Shown here one piece after another: positions 36,613 through 45,584 of a stretch of 64,000 nt of DNA (its first letter is position 1; each line of letters starts with the position of its first letter). Position numbers and translations under genes: made by a program. The DNA is from Actinoplanes utahensis. Lineage in GTDB: Bacteria > Actinomycetota > Actinomycetes > Mycobacteriales > Micromonosporaceae. A model generated the notes under the pieces. It was not told the DNA's origin, ran no database searches, and was given only the letters and a program-made list of their open reading frames with translations. Location: assembly GCF_016862455.1 (NCBI RefSeq), contig NZ_BOMZ01000093.1:1-64000 (forward strand). The letters are read 5' to 3'.

Positions 36613-37184
36613 CGGCGTTCTCCGGATCTGAGGGCCTCGCGGACCTCGGCGGTGAGGTGGCGCATCCGCTCGTCGTCGGACGCGCCGGCGCGCTGGCGGC
36701 CGTACCAGACGCGGGAGAACAGGCCGGTGGCGCCGGTCAGGGCGGTTTCGACGGCGGGCCGGCCGGCGGCGGCCTCGGCGGTGATCTCGGCGGCGGTGGT
36801 GCCGGGTTCGGGGGTCACGACGCCTGCGTGGGTCAGGTCGGTGACGGTGTCGCGCAGCCGCTGCCGGATCGCCTCGTCGTAGCGGCCTTCGGCGGCCAGC
36901 CGGTCGGCGAGGTCGGTCGGCGCCGCGGCCGGGACCGGTTTCCTGCCCCGCTTGGCCTTCTCCGGCGGCTTCTCCGTTCTGCCGTGTCTGGCTTTCCTGG
37001 TTCGTTTCTTGAGGCGGGGCAGCCGGAAGCGGAAGCGGAAGCGGGGCAGCCGCCGCGGGATCCACGCCGGGTACCAGTACCAGGCGGCCGCCCACAGTGC
37101 GGTCCCGCCGACCAGGATCAGCAGCAGCAGGCGCAGCGACAGCAGCCCGATCAGGAGACCGACGAACTCCTCGTAGGCTCTCAC
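36609..37184 (-). CDS. DUF4129-domain membrane protein
   Basis: A 191-residue protein with one N-terminal membrane segment (VGLLIGLLSLRLLLLILVGGTALWAAAWYWYPAW), a basic stretch (FRFRFRLPRLKKRTRKARHGRTEK) and a C-terminal DUF4129 domain (GRYDEAIRQRLRDTVTDLTHAGVV, RVWYGRQRAG). The start is GTG 37184, overlapping the preceding gene by GTGA. The longer frame to 37808 is a shadow of that gene. DUF4129 proteins accompany transglutaminase-like and MoxR genes; the role is unknown. Confidence 0.85.
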   Translation of the reverse strand: MRAYEEFVGLLIGLLSLRLLLLILVGGTALWAAAWYWYPAWIPRRLPRFRFRFRLPRLKKRTRKARHGRTEKPPEKAKRGRKPVPAAAPTDLADRLAAEGRYDEAIRQRLRDTVTDLTHAGVVTPEPGTTAAEITAEAAAGRPAVETALTGATGLFSRVWYGRQRAGASDDERMRHLTAEVREALRSGERR

Positions 37185-38041
37185 CGGGTCACCACCAGCG
37201 CGGCGGCGGCGTCGGCGCCGCGGCTGCGGGCCCGGTTGACCGCGATGTCCAGGCCCTCGGTGCGGATCCGGATCTCCAGCAGCAGCACCGCCGCCAGGCA
37301 GGCCAGCGCCGCGTAGGCGACCCCGTTGGCCAGCGTCCACGCCACCGGCACCGCCCAGGGCAGCCAGCCCGAGCCGGAGAACGGGGTCAGCCACTCGGCG
37401 ATCACGATCCAGCCGCTGCCCAGTGCCAGCCGCACCACCAGCCAGGTCAGGTAGCCCAGGATCTGCACGCCGATGCCGCGCATGCCGCCGCGGGTGGAAC
37501 GGCCCATCGCCCGGCCGATCGCGGTGAACGGGTTGCGCACCCGGTCGATGGTGAGGGTGGCGGTGACCAGCCCGGTCAGGCCGTAGATCAGCGGCCACAG
37601 CACGAACCCGGCCAGCGCCGCCGTCCCGCACAGCACCGCGACCAGCACCGCCAGCGGCAGGACCGCCAGCGGGCGGCTGCGCCGCCACAGGGTGCGGCCG
37701 GCCGGGTCGTGGCCGAGCAGGGCCGGGCCGGCGGCGGCGCCCGCGTAGCCGGCCAGGACCGCGATGATGAACGCCTCGGTGGCGAACCCGGTGGCGAGCA
37801 CCGGCCACCAGCCGGGGGCGGTCAGGTCCGGCGGCAGATAGTAGTAGGGCGGGCGCATCCCGGCGGCGTCGCGCAGCACCGCCAGGACGGCCTGCTCGGC
37901 GGCGGCGAACGCCAGCGACACCCCGAGCAGCGGCGCGGCGCGGTGGCGCAGCAGGGCCACCGCCGCGTCCAGGGTCTCGCCCGCGGTCATCGCGCGCAAC
38001 GGAACGATGCCCGCCTCCCTGAACGCCTGCATGGCGGGCAT
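37181..38041 (-). CDS. Polytopic membrane protein, first gene of the MoxR cluster
   Basis: A 286-residue membrane protein with about six to seven hydrophobic helices (LRDAAGMRPPYYYLPPDLTA between helices 1 and 2; FIIAVLAGYAGAAAGPALL; LAVLPLAVLVAVLCGTAALAGFVLWPLIYGLTGLV). The pattern resembles the glycerophosphoryl-diester-phosphodiesterase membrane domain family, but no catalytic domain is attached. ATG 38041 or 38032 could start it. It heads the operon DUF4129-DUF4350-MoxR-DUF58 with overlapping genes, so its product probably works in the same complex. Confidence 0.8.
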   Translation of the reverse strand: MPAMQAFREAGIVPLRAMTAGETLDAAVALLRHRAAPLLGVSLAFAAAEQAVLAVLRDAAGMRPPYYYLPPDLTAPGWWPVLATGFATEAFIIAVLAGYAGAAAGPALLGHDPAGRTLWRRSRPLAVLPLAVLVAVLCGTAALAGFVLWPLIYGLTGLVTATLTIDRVRNPFTAIGRAMGRSTRGGMRGIGVQILGYLTWLVVRLALGSGWIVIAEWLTPFSGSGWLPWAVPVAWTLANGVAYAALACLAAVLLLEIRIRTEGLDIAVNRARSRGADAAAALVVTR

Positions 38042-38093
38042 CCTAGGTGAACGCCGCACCACCGCCTGCGGCCGGTCTGGCAAGGTGGCGACC

Positions 38094-38975
38094 ATGCGAC
38101 TCTCGATCTGGCCCGGTGCGGGGCAGCCGTACGCCGACATCCTCGACGTGGCCCGGCACGCCGCCGACACCGGATGGGACGGCGTGTGGATCGCCGACCA
38201 CTTCATGCCGAACACCGCACCGGACGTGCGAGCCGACCATCCGGTGCTGGAGGCCGGTTCGCTGGTCGCCGCGCTCGGCGCGGTGCTGCCGCGGGTACGG
38301 ATCGGCACGCTGGTCTACGGCAACACCTACCGTCATCCGGCGGTGGTCGCGAACATGGCCGCCACCGTCGATCAGATCACCGGCGGCCGGTTCACCCTCG
38401 GTGTCGGCGCGGGCTGGCAGGTCAACGAGCACGAGCAGTACGGCATCGAGCTGCCGGCGGTGCGACAGCTCCTCGACCGCTTCGAGGAGGCGCTGCAGGT
38501 GTGGCACGGGCTGCTGCGCACCCCCACCACCGACTTCCAGGGTACGTATTACCAGCTCACCGGCGCCGTCTGTGAACCCAAACCGATCCAGGACCCGCTC
38601 CCGATCATGATCGGGGCCAAGGGGGAGAAGCGGATGCTGCGGATGGTCGCCGCGTACGCCGACCAGTGGAACACCTGGGGCCTGCCCGAGGTGATCGCCC
38701 ACAAGTCGGCGGTTCTCGACGAGCACTGCGCCGCGATCGGCCGTGATCCCCGGGCGGTTCTGCGGACCGCGCAGGCCCTGGTCGCCGTCGACACGCCGGT
38801 GCCGCCGGATCTGCGCATGCCGGCGTACGGGGGCACACCGGATCTGGTCAAGGCTACCGTCGAGGCGTACCGGGAGATCGGCCTGGACGAGCTGATCATC
38901 CCGGACGGGCTGCTCGGCACCGGCCCCGAGCGCCGTAAGGCCCTCGACACGATCCTCGGCATCGTCAAACCCTGA
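38094..38975 (+). CDS. LLM-class (F420-dependent) oxidoreductase
   Basis: A 293-residue TIM-barrel protein of the luciferase-like monooxygenase family. Motifs are WPGAGQPYADILDVARHAADTGWDGVWIADHFMPNT, VLPRVRIGTLVYGNTYRHPAVVANMAATVDQITGGRFTLGVGAGWQVNEHEQYG (the G-x-G-W of F420 enzymes) and PIMIGAKGEKRMLRMVAAYADQWN. In actinobacteria such enzymes mostly use the deazaflavin F420. The substrate is unknown. It starts at ATG 38094, divergent from the MoxR cluster with 52 bases between. Confidence 0.9.
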   Translation: MRLSIWPGAGQPYADILDVARHAADTGWDGVWIADHFMPNTAPDVRADHPVLEAGSLVAALGAVLPRVRIGTLVYGNTYRHPAVVANMAATVDQITGGRFTLGVGAGWQVNEHEQYGIELPAVRQLLDRFEEALQVWHGLLRTPTTDFQGTYYQLTGAVCEPKPIQDPLPIMIGAKGEKRMLRMVAAYADQWNTWGLPEVIAHKSAVLDEHCAAIGRDPRAVLRTAQALVAVDTPVPPDLRMPAYGGTPDLVKATVEAYREIGLDELIIPDGLLGTGPERRKALDTILGIVKP

Positions 38976-39182
38976 TCGCACCCCCGGCCGGCTGTCTCCG
39001 GCGGCCGTGACGGCCGGCCGGGGTAGCCGGGAGCGGACGCTCACGCCCGCAGCGGGCGGCATGGCCCGTACCCGGCAGCCACCTCGCCGGGGATGGTCAC
39101 GGCCGCCGTGCGTGGCCCGTACCACTCCATGGTCTTGATCTGCCTGAACCGCACGCGGGCGCCGGGATGATTTGATCCACGG

Positions 39183-40604
39183 ATGGCGATGCGGGTGGGG
39201 GCGAAACGGCGGGTGCGGCGGGCGTTCCGGGACGGGACGGCGCTCGAGCTGAACGGGGAGACGGTCGACGGGGAGTTCCTGGCCGGGCTGCTGCGCGAGA
39301 ATTCCGGTGGGCGGCTGAACATCGGCGGCGCGCGGATCACCGGGGAGCTGGATCTGACCGGGGCGCGGGTGGAGACGCCGATCCATGTGCGGCGGTGCGT
39401 CTTCACGAGCGCGCCGCGGCTGGATCACGCCGAGCTGGCGTCGGTGAACCTGGACGGGTGCACGATGCCGGGCCTGGAAGCCGACGGGGCGCGGGTGTCG
39501 GGGGATCTGTCGGTCCGCGACGCGACCGTGACCGGGAACGTGTGGCTGCAGCCGGTCCGGGTGGACGGGGCGCTCGAGCTGGACCGCAGCACCGTGGACG
39601 GCACCGTCTATCTGGAACGGGCCGAGATCACCGGCGGCGTGTACCTGACCGGTGCGGTGGTGACGCGCGGGGTGCGGCTGTCGGACGCCCGGGTCGGCGG
39701 GACCGTGACGTTGCTCGTGGCCCGGATCGGTTCGCAGGAGGGGACCAACACGGCGGTCCGGGCGGTGGGGCTGACCGTCGGCGGGTCGCTGACGATCAGC
39801 GGCTTGGACGCCGACGGGTCGGTGAACCTGGTCGGGGCGCAGGTAAGCGGGGCGATCAGCCTGCAGGACACGGTGGTCCGGTCCCGGGGCCGCAACCATG
39901 CGCTGCTGTTGATCGAGGCGCGGGCGCAGTTGCTGACGATCCGGCTGGCGCCGACGTCGCAGGGTGCGGTGAGTCTGCGGGACGCCCGGGTGGGACGGCT
40001 GGTGGACGATCCGGTGGGCTGGCCGCCGGCGTGCCGGGTGGAGCTCGACGGGTTGACCTATGAACGGTTGTCGCGCCGGTCGGAGGATGCGGCGCAGTGG
40101 TCGGCGCGGCAGCGGCTGGCGTGGATGGCCCGCTACTGCGAGGGGTTCGCGCCGGGTCCGTACGACCAGTTGGCGGCGGCGTTGACCCGCGACGGCCGGG
40201 AGCAGGAGGCCCGGCAGGTGCGGGTGGTGCGGGAACGGCGCCGGCATCGGGCGATGGGCTGGGCGGGCGCGGTGTGGGGTGCGGTGCAGGACGCCGGGAT
40301 CGGGTTCGGGTACCGGCCGGGCCGGGCGCTGGTGTGGCTGCTGCTGGTGGTGGCGGCCGGTACCGGCTGGTTCGCGTGGTCGGGGCCGTTGCGGGCGGTG
40401 AAGGCCGATGAGGCGCCGGTCTGGGATCCGTTGCTGTACAGCGTGGATGTGCTGGTGCCGCTGCTGGATCTGGGGCACGACAAGGCGTTCGATCCGGCGG
40501 GCGCCGACAAGGCGGTGATGCTGGCGCTGATGGCGGCGGGCTGGGTCCTGGCGACCACGGTGATCGCGGGTGCGGGCCGGACGCTGGGCCGCGGCGCGGC
40601 CTGA
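39183..40604 (+). CDS. Beta-helix-like repeat protein with C-terminal membrane helices
   Basis: A 473-residue protein. The first 280 residues are repeating 20-residue units in which strands alternate with G-x-L-x-L/G-x-V-x-L steps (GGRLNIGGARITGELDLTGA, GDLSVRDATVTGNVWLQ, GTVYLERAEITGGVYLTGA, GGSLTISGLDADGSVNLVG). This suggests a right-handed beta-helix, as in bactofilins and pentapeptide-repeat proteins. A helical segment (WSARQRLAWMARYCEGFAPGPYDQLAAALTRDG) and two C-terminal membrane helices (LVWLLLVVAAGTGWFAW and VMLALMAAGWVLATTVIAGA) follow. Actinobacteria have many paralogues of unknown role. No enzyme motif is seen. Confidence 0.78.
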   Translation: MAMRVGAKRRVRRAFRDGTALELNGETVDGEFLAGLLRENSGGRLNIGGARITGELDLTGARVETPIHVRRCVFTSAPRLDHAELASVNLDGCTMPGLEADGARVSGDLSVRDATVTGNVWLQPVRVDGALELDRSTVDGTVYLERAEITGGVYLTGAVVTRGVRLSDARVGGTVTLLVARIGSQEGTNTAVRAVGLTVGGSLTISGLDADGSVNLVGAQVSGAISLQDTVVRSRGRNHALLLIEARAQLLTIRLAPTSQGAVSLRDARVGRLVDDPVGWPPACRVELDGLTYERLSRRSEDAAQWSARQRLAWMARYCEGFAPGPYDQLAAALTRDGREQEARQVRVVRERRRHRAMGWAGAVWGAVQDAGIGFGYRPGRALVWLLLVVAAGTGWFAWSGPLRAVKADEAPVWDPLLYSVDVLVPLLDLGHDKAFDPAGADKAVMLALMAAGWVLATTVIAGAGRTLGRGAA

Positions 40605-40624
40605 CCGGGCTCGGCGCGCGGGTG

Positions 40625-42739
40625 CTAGCGCACGGCCCAGGCGGCGATGGCGGCCCGGTTCGGCAGGCCGAGTTTGGTGCCGATGTTGCGGATGTGGGTG
40701 TCGGCGGTGCGGGCGCTGATCCGTAGCCGGGCGGCGATCTGCGGGCTGGTGAGGCCGTCGGCGACCAGGGTGGCGATCTCGCGTTCGCGGGTGGTGAGGC
40801 CGCCGCCGGCCGGTGCGGAGGTGCGGCGTGAGATCGGTTCGCCGAGGGCGATGCGCACGGCGTGGGTGTGCGCGTGCCGGCCGGCGGTGATCTGTTCGGC
40901 GGCGGCGTCCGCGCCGATCACGGCGGTGATCTGCCGGCGGGCCCGGTCGCGGCCGGCGGCGAAGGGCCGGAGCCCGGCCAGGTCGACGCCGAGGCGCTGT
41001 TGCCGGGCGGTGGCGGCGCCGAGCAGCCAGGCCGCGCGGCGGGCCTCGCCGACGGGGTCCACCGCACCGGGTGTGGCGCCGGCGGGGTCCGCCGCGCGGG
41101 CGGCGATGATCCAGGCGGCGAGTTCGATGCTCCAGGTCTGGCCCCACTGGTCGTCCATGGAGCGTTGCATCTGCAGGCAGCGTTCGATCAGCGTGCCGGC
41201 CCGGCCGGCCTCGCCGGCCCGGTGGGTGGCCAGGGCGCCGGTCCACAGCGCCCAGGAGATCGCCCACGGCGCGCCGGCCTGTTCGGCTTCGTACAGGTGC
41301 GCGGCGGCGGCGTCGGCGGGCCCGTCGGTGAAGGCGGTGCCGATCGCCCACATCATGGTGGCCATGTGCCCGTCGCCGGTGTGCCGGTCGCGGACGGCGT
41401 CCAGGGTGGTCACGGCGGCCGGGTCGGCGTGCAGCAGCACCGCGCCGGCGGCGGCGGCGAATCCGGTGCCGTCGGTGAGGGCGAGCAGGTCCCGGCCCTG
41501 GGTGGCGGCGATCCAGGCGGTCAGCGCGGCGACGGTGTCGCGGTCGGTGGGGTCGGGGTGGTCGGCGGCGCGGTGCAGCCGGGTCAGGGTGAGGTCGAGG
41601 AAGCCCCAGAAGAACGGGGCCCGGGTACGGACCAGGTCGCGCAGCAGTTCCCGGGCGGCGACGATCGCGCCGGTGGCGAGGCTGTGGTCGACGGCGGCGA
41701 GGATGTCCGGCAGTTCCTGGCGGACGGCGGCGAGCACGTCGAGTTCTCGGGTGGAGAACCAGGTCCGCGCGGCCCCGGCCAGGTAGGCCCGGTAGTGGTC
41801 GCGGTGCCGGTCGCGGGCCGGTCGCGGGTCGCCGAGGCGCTGCAGGCCGTAGTCGCGCAGGGTGTCGAGCATGCTGAACCGGGCCGGGTGGGTGTCGGTG
41901 GCGGCGGTCAGCACCGATTTGTCGACCAGCCCGTCGAGGGCGTCGGCGCGGTCGCCGGCGACGTCGCGGACGGCGGCCGCGGTGAACGGGCCGGCGAACA
42001 CCGCGGCGGCACGCCACAGCGCCTGCTCGTCCGGGGTGCACATCCGGTAGCTGAGGTCGACGACTCGTTCCAGCGGGCTGAGCAGGCCGAACCGGTCGCC
42101 GGTGCGGTCGGTCAGTTCGGTCAGGCTCATGGTGCGGGCCCGCCCGGCGGCGAGTTTGACCGCCAGGGGCAGGCCGTCGAGGTGGCGGCAGAGCCGGGCG
42201 AGGCGGTCGCGGTCGGCGAACGCGGCCGGGTTGACCCCGGCGGCGGTGGCGAGTTCGGTGAACAGCCGGGCCGCGTCGGTGTCGGTCAGCGGCGGCACGG
42301 TGAGGGTGTGTTCGCCGTCGACGCCGAGCCGCTGGCGGGAGGTGACCAGGATCCGCAGCCGGGGCGCGGCGCGCAGCAGGGCGGTCGCCGCGGCGGCGGC
42401 CTGGGGCACGAGCCGGTCGCAGCCGTCGAGCAGCAGCACACCGGGCCGGCCGACCAGGTGGGCGGCGACGACGTCGGGGCCGGGGTCGCCGTGGTGGCGG
42501 ATGCCGAGGGCGAGCGCCAGGTGCGCCCACAGTTGGTCCGGGTCGGTCAGCCCGGCCAGGTCGGCGACGTGGACCCGGTCCAGGCCGGCGGCGATCCGCA
42601 GCGCGAGCCGGGTCTTGCCGGCGCCGCCGCTGCCGGTGAGGGTGAGCAGCCGGACGCGTCGCAGCAGGCCGGTGGCGGTGGCGAGGAGGTCGTCACGGCC
42701 GATGAACGGGCTGAGATCCAGCGGCAGATCCGTCATCAT
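40625..42739 (-). CDS. Large ATPase transcription regulator (NB-ARC/LuxR)
   Basis: A 704-residue regulator. The N-terminal STAND-type ATPase domain has Walker A LTGSGGAGKTRLAL, Walker B VLLLDGCDRL, and the LVTSRQRLGVDGEHTLTVPPL sensor segment. A winged-helix/TPR-like middle follows. The C-terminus is a LuxR-type helix-turn-helix (LTTREREIATLVADGLTSPQIAARLRISARTADTHIRNIGTKLG). Such proteins act as signal-dependent activators, often of metabolic or antibiotic genes. It is divergent from the monooxygenase relic at 42899, which was probably its target. Start at 42739 or the next ATG 3 bases on. Confidence 0.92.
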   Translation of the reverse strand: MMTDLPLDLSPFIGRDDLLATATGLLRRVRLLTLTGSGGAGKTRLALRIAAGLDRVHVADLAGLTDPDQLWAHLALALGIRHHGDPGPDVVAAHLVGRPGVLLLDGCDRLVPQAAAAATALLRAAPRLRILVTSRQRLGVDGEHTLTVPPLTDTDAARLFTELATAAGVNPAAFADRDRLARLCRHLDGLPLAVKLAAGRARTMSLTELTDRTGDRFGLLSPLERVVDLSYRMCTPDEQALWRAAAVFAGPFTAAAVRDVAGDRADALDGLVDKSVLTAATDTHPARFSMLDTLRDYGLQRLGDPRPARDRHRDHYRAYLAGAARTWFSTRELDVLAAVRQELPDILAAVDHSLATGAIVAARELLRDLVRTRAPFFWGFLDLTLTRLHRAADHPDPTDRDTVAALTAWIAATQGRDLLALTDGTGFAAAAGAVLLHADPAAVTTLDAVRDRHTGDGHMATMMWAIGTAFTDGPADAAAAHLYEAEQAGAPWAISWALWTGALATHRAGEAGRAGTLIERCLQMQRSMDDQWGQTWSIELAAWIIAARAADPAGATPGAVDPVGEARRAAWLLGAATARQQRLGVDLAGLRPFAAGRDRARRQITAVIGADAAAEQITAGRHAHTHAVRIALGEPISRRTSAPAGGGLTTREREIATLVADGLTSPQIAARLRISARTADTHIRNIGTKLGLPNRAAIAAWAVR

Positions 42740-42898
42740 CGGCGCACCATACCGTTATCTGCGTAGACGGTCCGGCGCCCCCTACGCGATCGTCCGGATG
42801 CGACAGAGTTCACGATCGAGGCACACTGCCGCCGGTGCCGCCCGGCCGCCCCCCAGCTAGGCCGGGCGGCACCGGCTGCTTTGCCGCAAGGGAGAAGA

Positions 42899-43530
42899 GT
42901 TGCGCGACATCCTCATCGTCGGTGCCGGTCAGGCCGGGCTGCAGCTGGCTCTGGGTCTGCGGGCCGAGGGCTTCGACGTGACGGTGGTGTCGGCGCGGAC
43001 GCCGGCCGACCTGCGTGCCGGCGCGCCGCTGTCCACCTGATCAAGGCGTATCTGCCTGCGGTGCACGAGCGGGCGGGCGCGGTGGAGGCGGCCGGGGGCG
43101 GGCCACCCTGGCCGGCCGGTTCACCCCGACGGTGCGCAGGCCGGTGGGGGTGCTGCCGGGCGGCACCCCGGTGCTGGGCCTGGGGGACGTGGTGGTGCAG
43201 AACGATCCGATCACCGGGCAGGGCGCGAACACCGCGGCGAAGGCCGCCGACCACTGTCTGACCGCGATCCTGGCCCATCAGGGGCTGTTCGACGCCGTCT
43301 GGATGACCGGGGTGTTCGAGTCGTTCTGGCGGCTGCACGGCCAGGCGGCCACCGACTGGACGAACCTGATGCTGGGCCCGCCCCCGCAGCACGTGCAGCA
43401 GCTGCTCGGGGCCGCGGCCCAGCATCAGGTGGTGGCGGACCGGCTCGCCAACGGGTTCGCCGATCCCAGCGACTTCGGTGACTGGTTCCTGACCGCGGAG
43501 AAGGCCGACGCGTACCTGAGCTCGCTCTAG
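42899..43530 (+). pseudogene. Styrene monooxygenase-like flavoenzyme with internal deletion
   Basis: The TTG-started frame gives the FAD-binding N-terminus RDILIVGAGQAGLQLALGLRAEG and ends at a stop near 43038. The C-terminal part of the same family continues in another frame: VLGLGDVVVQNDPITGQGANTAAKAADHC (GD motif binding FAD), WRLHGQAATDWTNLMLGPPP, and GFADPSDFGDWFLTAEKADAYL. About 230 of the normal 410 residues between them are gone. The gene is therefore a deletion derivative of a StyA/indole-oxygenase-like enzyme and cannot be functional. Confidence 0.85.
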
Positions 43531-45119
43531 AACCGGAACCGGGTGACCAGGGAGCGCAGCTCGCCGGTCACCTGGCCGAGCTCCTGGACCGCCTGCTCCG
43601 ACTGGTTGACCAGGTCGGTGGTGTTGCGGGCCACGGAGGCGACGGTGCCGATGTTCGCGGCGATCCGGCTGGAGCCGCTGGCGGCCTCGGAGACGCTGCG
43701 GTTGATCTCGCCGGTGGTGGCGGTCTGTTCCTCCACCGCCGACGCGATCGTCGTCTGGTAGGAGTTGATCTGCTCGATCACCTCGGCGACCTCGCTGATC
43801 GCGGCGACCGCCCCGGCCGTGTCGGCCTGGATGGTCTGTACCCGCCGGGCGATGTCCTCGGTGGCCCGGGCGGTCTCCTGGGCCAGGTCCTTGACCTCGC
43901 CGGCGACGACGGCGAAGCCCTTGCCCATCTCGCCGGCGCGGGCCGCCTCGATGGTGGCGTTGAGGGCGAGCAGGTTGGTCTGCTCGGCGATGCTGGTGAT
44001 CGTCTTGACGACGTCGCCGATCTCGCGGCTGGAATCGCCGAGCCGGGACACGCTGGCCGTGGTGGTCTGCACCGCGGTGACGGCCCGGGACGCCACGGTG
44101 GCGGCCTCGTTGGCGCTGGTGGCGATCTCGCGGATGGAGGCGCCCATCTCCTCGCTGCCGGCCGCGACGGTGTGCACGTTGCGCGACACCTCGTCGGCGG
44201 ACGCGGCGACCACGTCGGCCTGCATCGAGGACTCCTTGGCGCCCTCGGCGAGCTGGGCCGACAGGCGGCTCATCCGGTCGCTGGTGGCGGCGAGGCTGTC
44301 GGTGCCGGCGGCCAGGCCGCCCATGGCCGAGCTGATGGACTCCAGGGCGGTGTTCATCGACCGGCTCATCTGGCCGACCTCGTCCTGGCCGGCGGTGTCG
44401 AGGCGCCGGGTGAGGTCGCCCGCGGCGACGGCGGCGAGCACGTCGGCGGCCTGGCCGAGCGGCCGGGTGATGCTGCGGGTCACCCCCCAGGCGATCGCGG
44501 CGGCGAACGCGACGGCGGCGGCCAGCAGCAGGTACATCAGCAGCCGGAAGTTGTGGCCGATGTCGCGGGCGGTGGCGGTCTCGGCCTGGTTCATCGCCTC
44601 TTCGAGGTCGATGAACACGTTGATGACGCGCAGCCATTCCACGAAGGCGGGCTTGGCCTGTTCGGTGAGCACGGTGACGGCCTGCCGGGTCTGGCCGGCC
44701 TCGCGCAGGGAGACGACCTGCTCGACGAGCGGGTTGGTCCGGTCCTGGACGTCGTTGATTCCCTCGAAGGCGTCCTTCTCGGCGTCGCTGACCAGGCTGT
44801 CGTCGGCGAAGATGTCGTTCATCCTCACCTCGGACTCGCGGTAGGCGGCGGCGAGCTTGTCGATCAGGGCCTTCTCGGCGGCCACGTCGGTCGCGGTGCC
44901 GGCGTAGACCAGGTCGCGCAGCGCGATGGCGCGGTCGTGGACGCTGCCCCGGAAGTTGATGGCGTACCGCTGTTTCACGGCGTTCTGGTCGTTGATGACG
45001 GTGAGCTTGTCGTTGATCCGGTTGACCTGGACGACACCGGTCACCACCAGCGCGACCATGGTGAGCACGACGACGAGGAATCCGGCCCCGAGCCGACGTC
45101 CGATGGTCAAGTTCTTCAT
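43527..45119 (-). CDS. Methyl-accepting chemotaxis protein
   Basis: A 530-residue transducer. One membrane helix at the N-terminus (LGAGFLVVVLTMVALVVTGVV), a four-helix sensor domain (VNRINDKLTVINDQNAVKQRYAINFRGSVHDRAIALRDL) of the 4HB_MCP kind, a second helix (LLMYLLLAAAVAFAAAIAWG), a HAMP domain, and the signalling domain with the hairpin tip EQTNLLALNATIEAARAGEMGKGFAVVAGEVKDLA. I chose ATG 45119 (MKNLTIGRRL) because AAGGTGG precedes it; an ATG at 45152 has none. The 3' end overlaps the monooxygenase relic by 4 bases. It implies chemotaxis and motility genes elsewhere. Confidence 0.92.
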   Translation of the reverse strand: MKNLTIGRRLGAGFLVVVLTMVALVVTGVVQVNRINDKLTVINDQNAVKQRYAINFRGSVHDRAIALRDLVYAGTATDVAAEKALIDKLAAAYRESEVRMNDIFADDSLVSDAEKDAFEGINDVQDRTNPLVEQVVSLREAGQTRQAVTVLTEQAKPAFVEWLRVINVFIDLEEAMNQAETATARDIGHNFRLLMYLLLAAAVAFAAAIAWGVTRSITRPLGQAADVLAAVAAGDLTRRLDTAGQDEVGQMSRSMNTALESISSAMGGLAAGTDSLAATSDRMSRLSAQLAEGAKESSMQADVVAASADEVSRNVHTVAAGSEEMGASIREIATSANEAATVASRAVTAVQTTTASVSRLGDSSREIGDVVKTITSIAEQTNLLALNATIEAARAGEMGKGFAVVAGEVKDLAQETARATEDIARRVQTIQADTAGAVAAISEVAEVIEQINSYQTTIASAVEEQTATTGEINRSVSEAASGSSRIAANIGTVASVARNTTDLVNQSEQAVQELGQVTGELRSLVTRFRF

Positions 45120-45172
45120 GCCCACCTTGATCGGCAGCTTTCGGTCCGACATAAGGTTTGCGCCATGCTCTA

Positions 45173-45198
45173 TGGTTAGTTGGTGGAGTAACGAACCA
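45173..45198. promoter_or_regulatory. Operator of the GntR (YtrA-type) gene
   Basis: TGGTTAGTT (45173-45181) and AACGAACCA (45190-45198) form an inverted repeat with one mismatch and an 8-base spacer. It lies just upstream of the GntR start and resembles the GGTT...AACC dyads of YtrA-type repressors that control their own ABC operon. Confidence 0.65.
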
Positions 45199-45212
45199 AA
45201 GGAGTGGAGGGC

Positions 45213-45584
45213 ATGTTCGATGACCGCAGCCCGATCTACCGGCAGATCGCCGATCAGGTCAAGGACGACGTGCTGCGCGGCGTGCTCGGCGCCGGCCAGC
45301 AGGTGATGTCCACCAACCAGTACGCCGCCCACTACCGGATCAACCCCGCCACCGCCGCCAAGGCGTTCCAGCAGCTCGTCGACGAAGGCGTGATCTACAA
45401 GCGCCGGGGTGTCGGCATGTTCGTGGCCGACGGCGCCCGCGACCGGCTGCGCACCGAGCGGCGGGAGCGGTTCTTCACCGAGGTCGTCGGCCCGATGCTC
45501 GCCGAGGCGCACGCCCTGGGCATCCCGGTCGCCGACATCGTGGCTCACCTCCAGCGGCACGACCCCCCGGGAGACAGCAGATGA
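45213..45584 (+). CDS. GntR-family regulator, YtrA subfamily
   Basis: A 123-residue repressor. The winged helix reads SPIYRQIADQVKDDVLRGVLGAGQQVMSTNQYAAHYRINPATAAKAFQQLVDEGVIYKRRGVGMFV. A short C-terminal helical tail (ERRERFFTEVVGPMLAEAHALG) follows and there is no large effector domain, as is typical for YtrA. It starts at ATG 45213 with GGAGTGGAGG upstream and overlaps the ABC ATPase start by ATGA. It probably represses the operon through the dyad at 45173. Confidence 0.92.
   Translation: MFDDRSPIYRQIADQVKDDVLRGVLGAGQQVMSTNQYAAHYRINPATAAKAFQQLVDEGVIYKRRGVGMFVADGARDRLRTERRERFFTEVVGPMLAEAHALGIPVADIVAHLQRHDPPGDSR

Noticed and set aside
38043..42530. Minus-strand open frame of 1,495 codons
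   Set aside because: It is Arg/Pro/His-rich, has no domain, and lies opposite a clear LLM oxidoreductase and a beta-helix gene and in another frame of the LuxR gene. High GC keeps antisense frames open.
43765..44844. Plus-strand frame of about 360 codons across the chemotaxis gene
   Set aside because: It is the antisense shadow of a textbook MCP signalling domain; its Ser/Ala-rich composition is the mirror of that gene.
44172..45179. Second plus-strand frame across the 5' half of the MCP
   Set aside because: It is Gly/His/Val-rich without motifs and antisense to the MCP.
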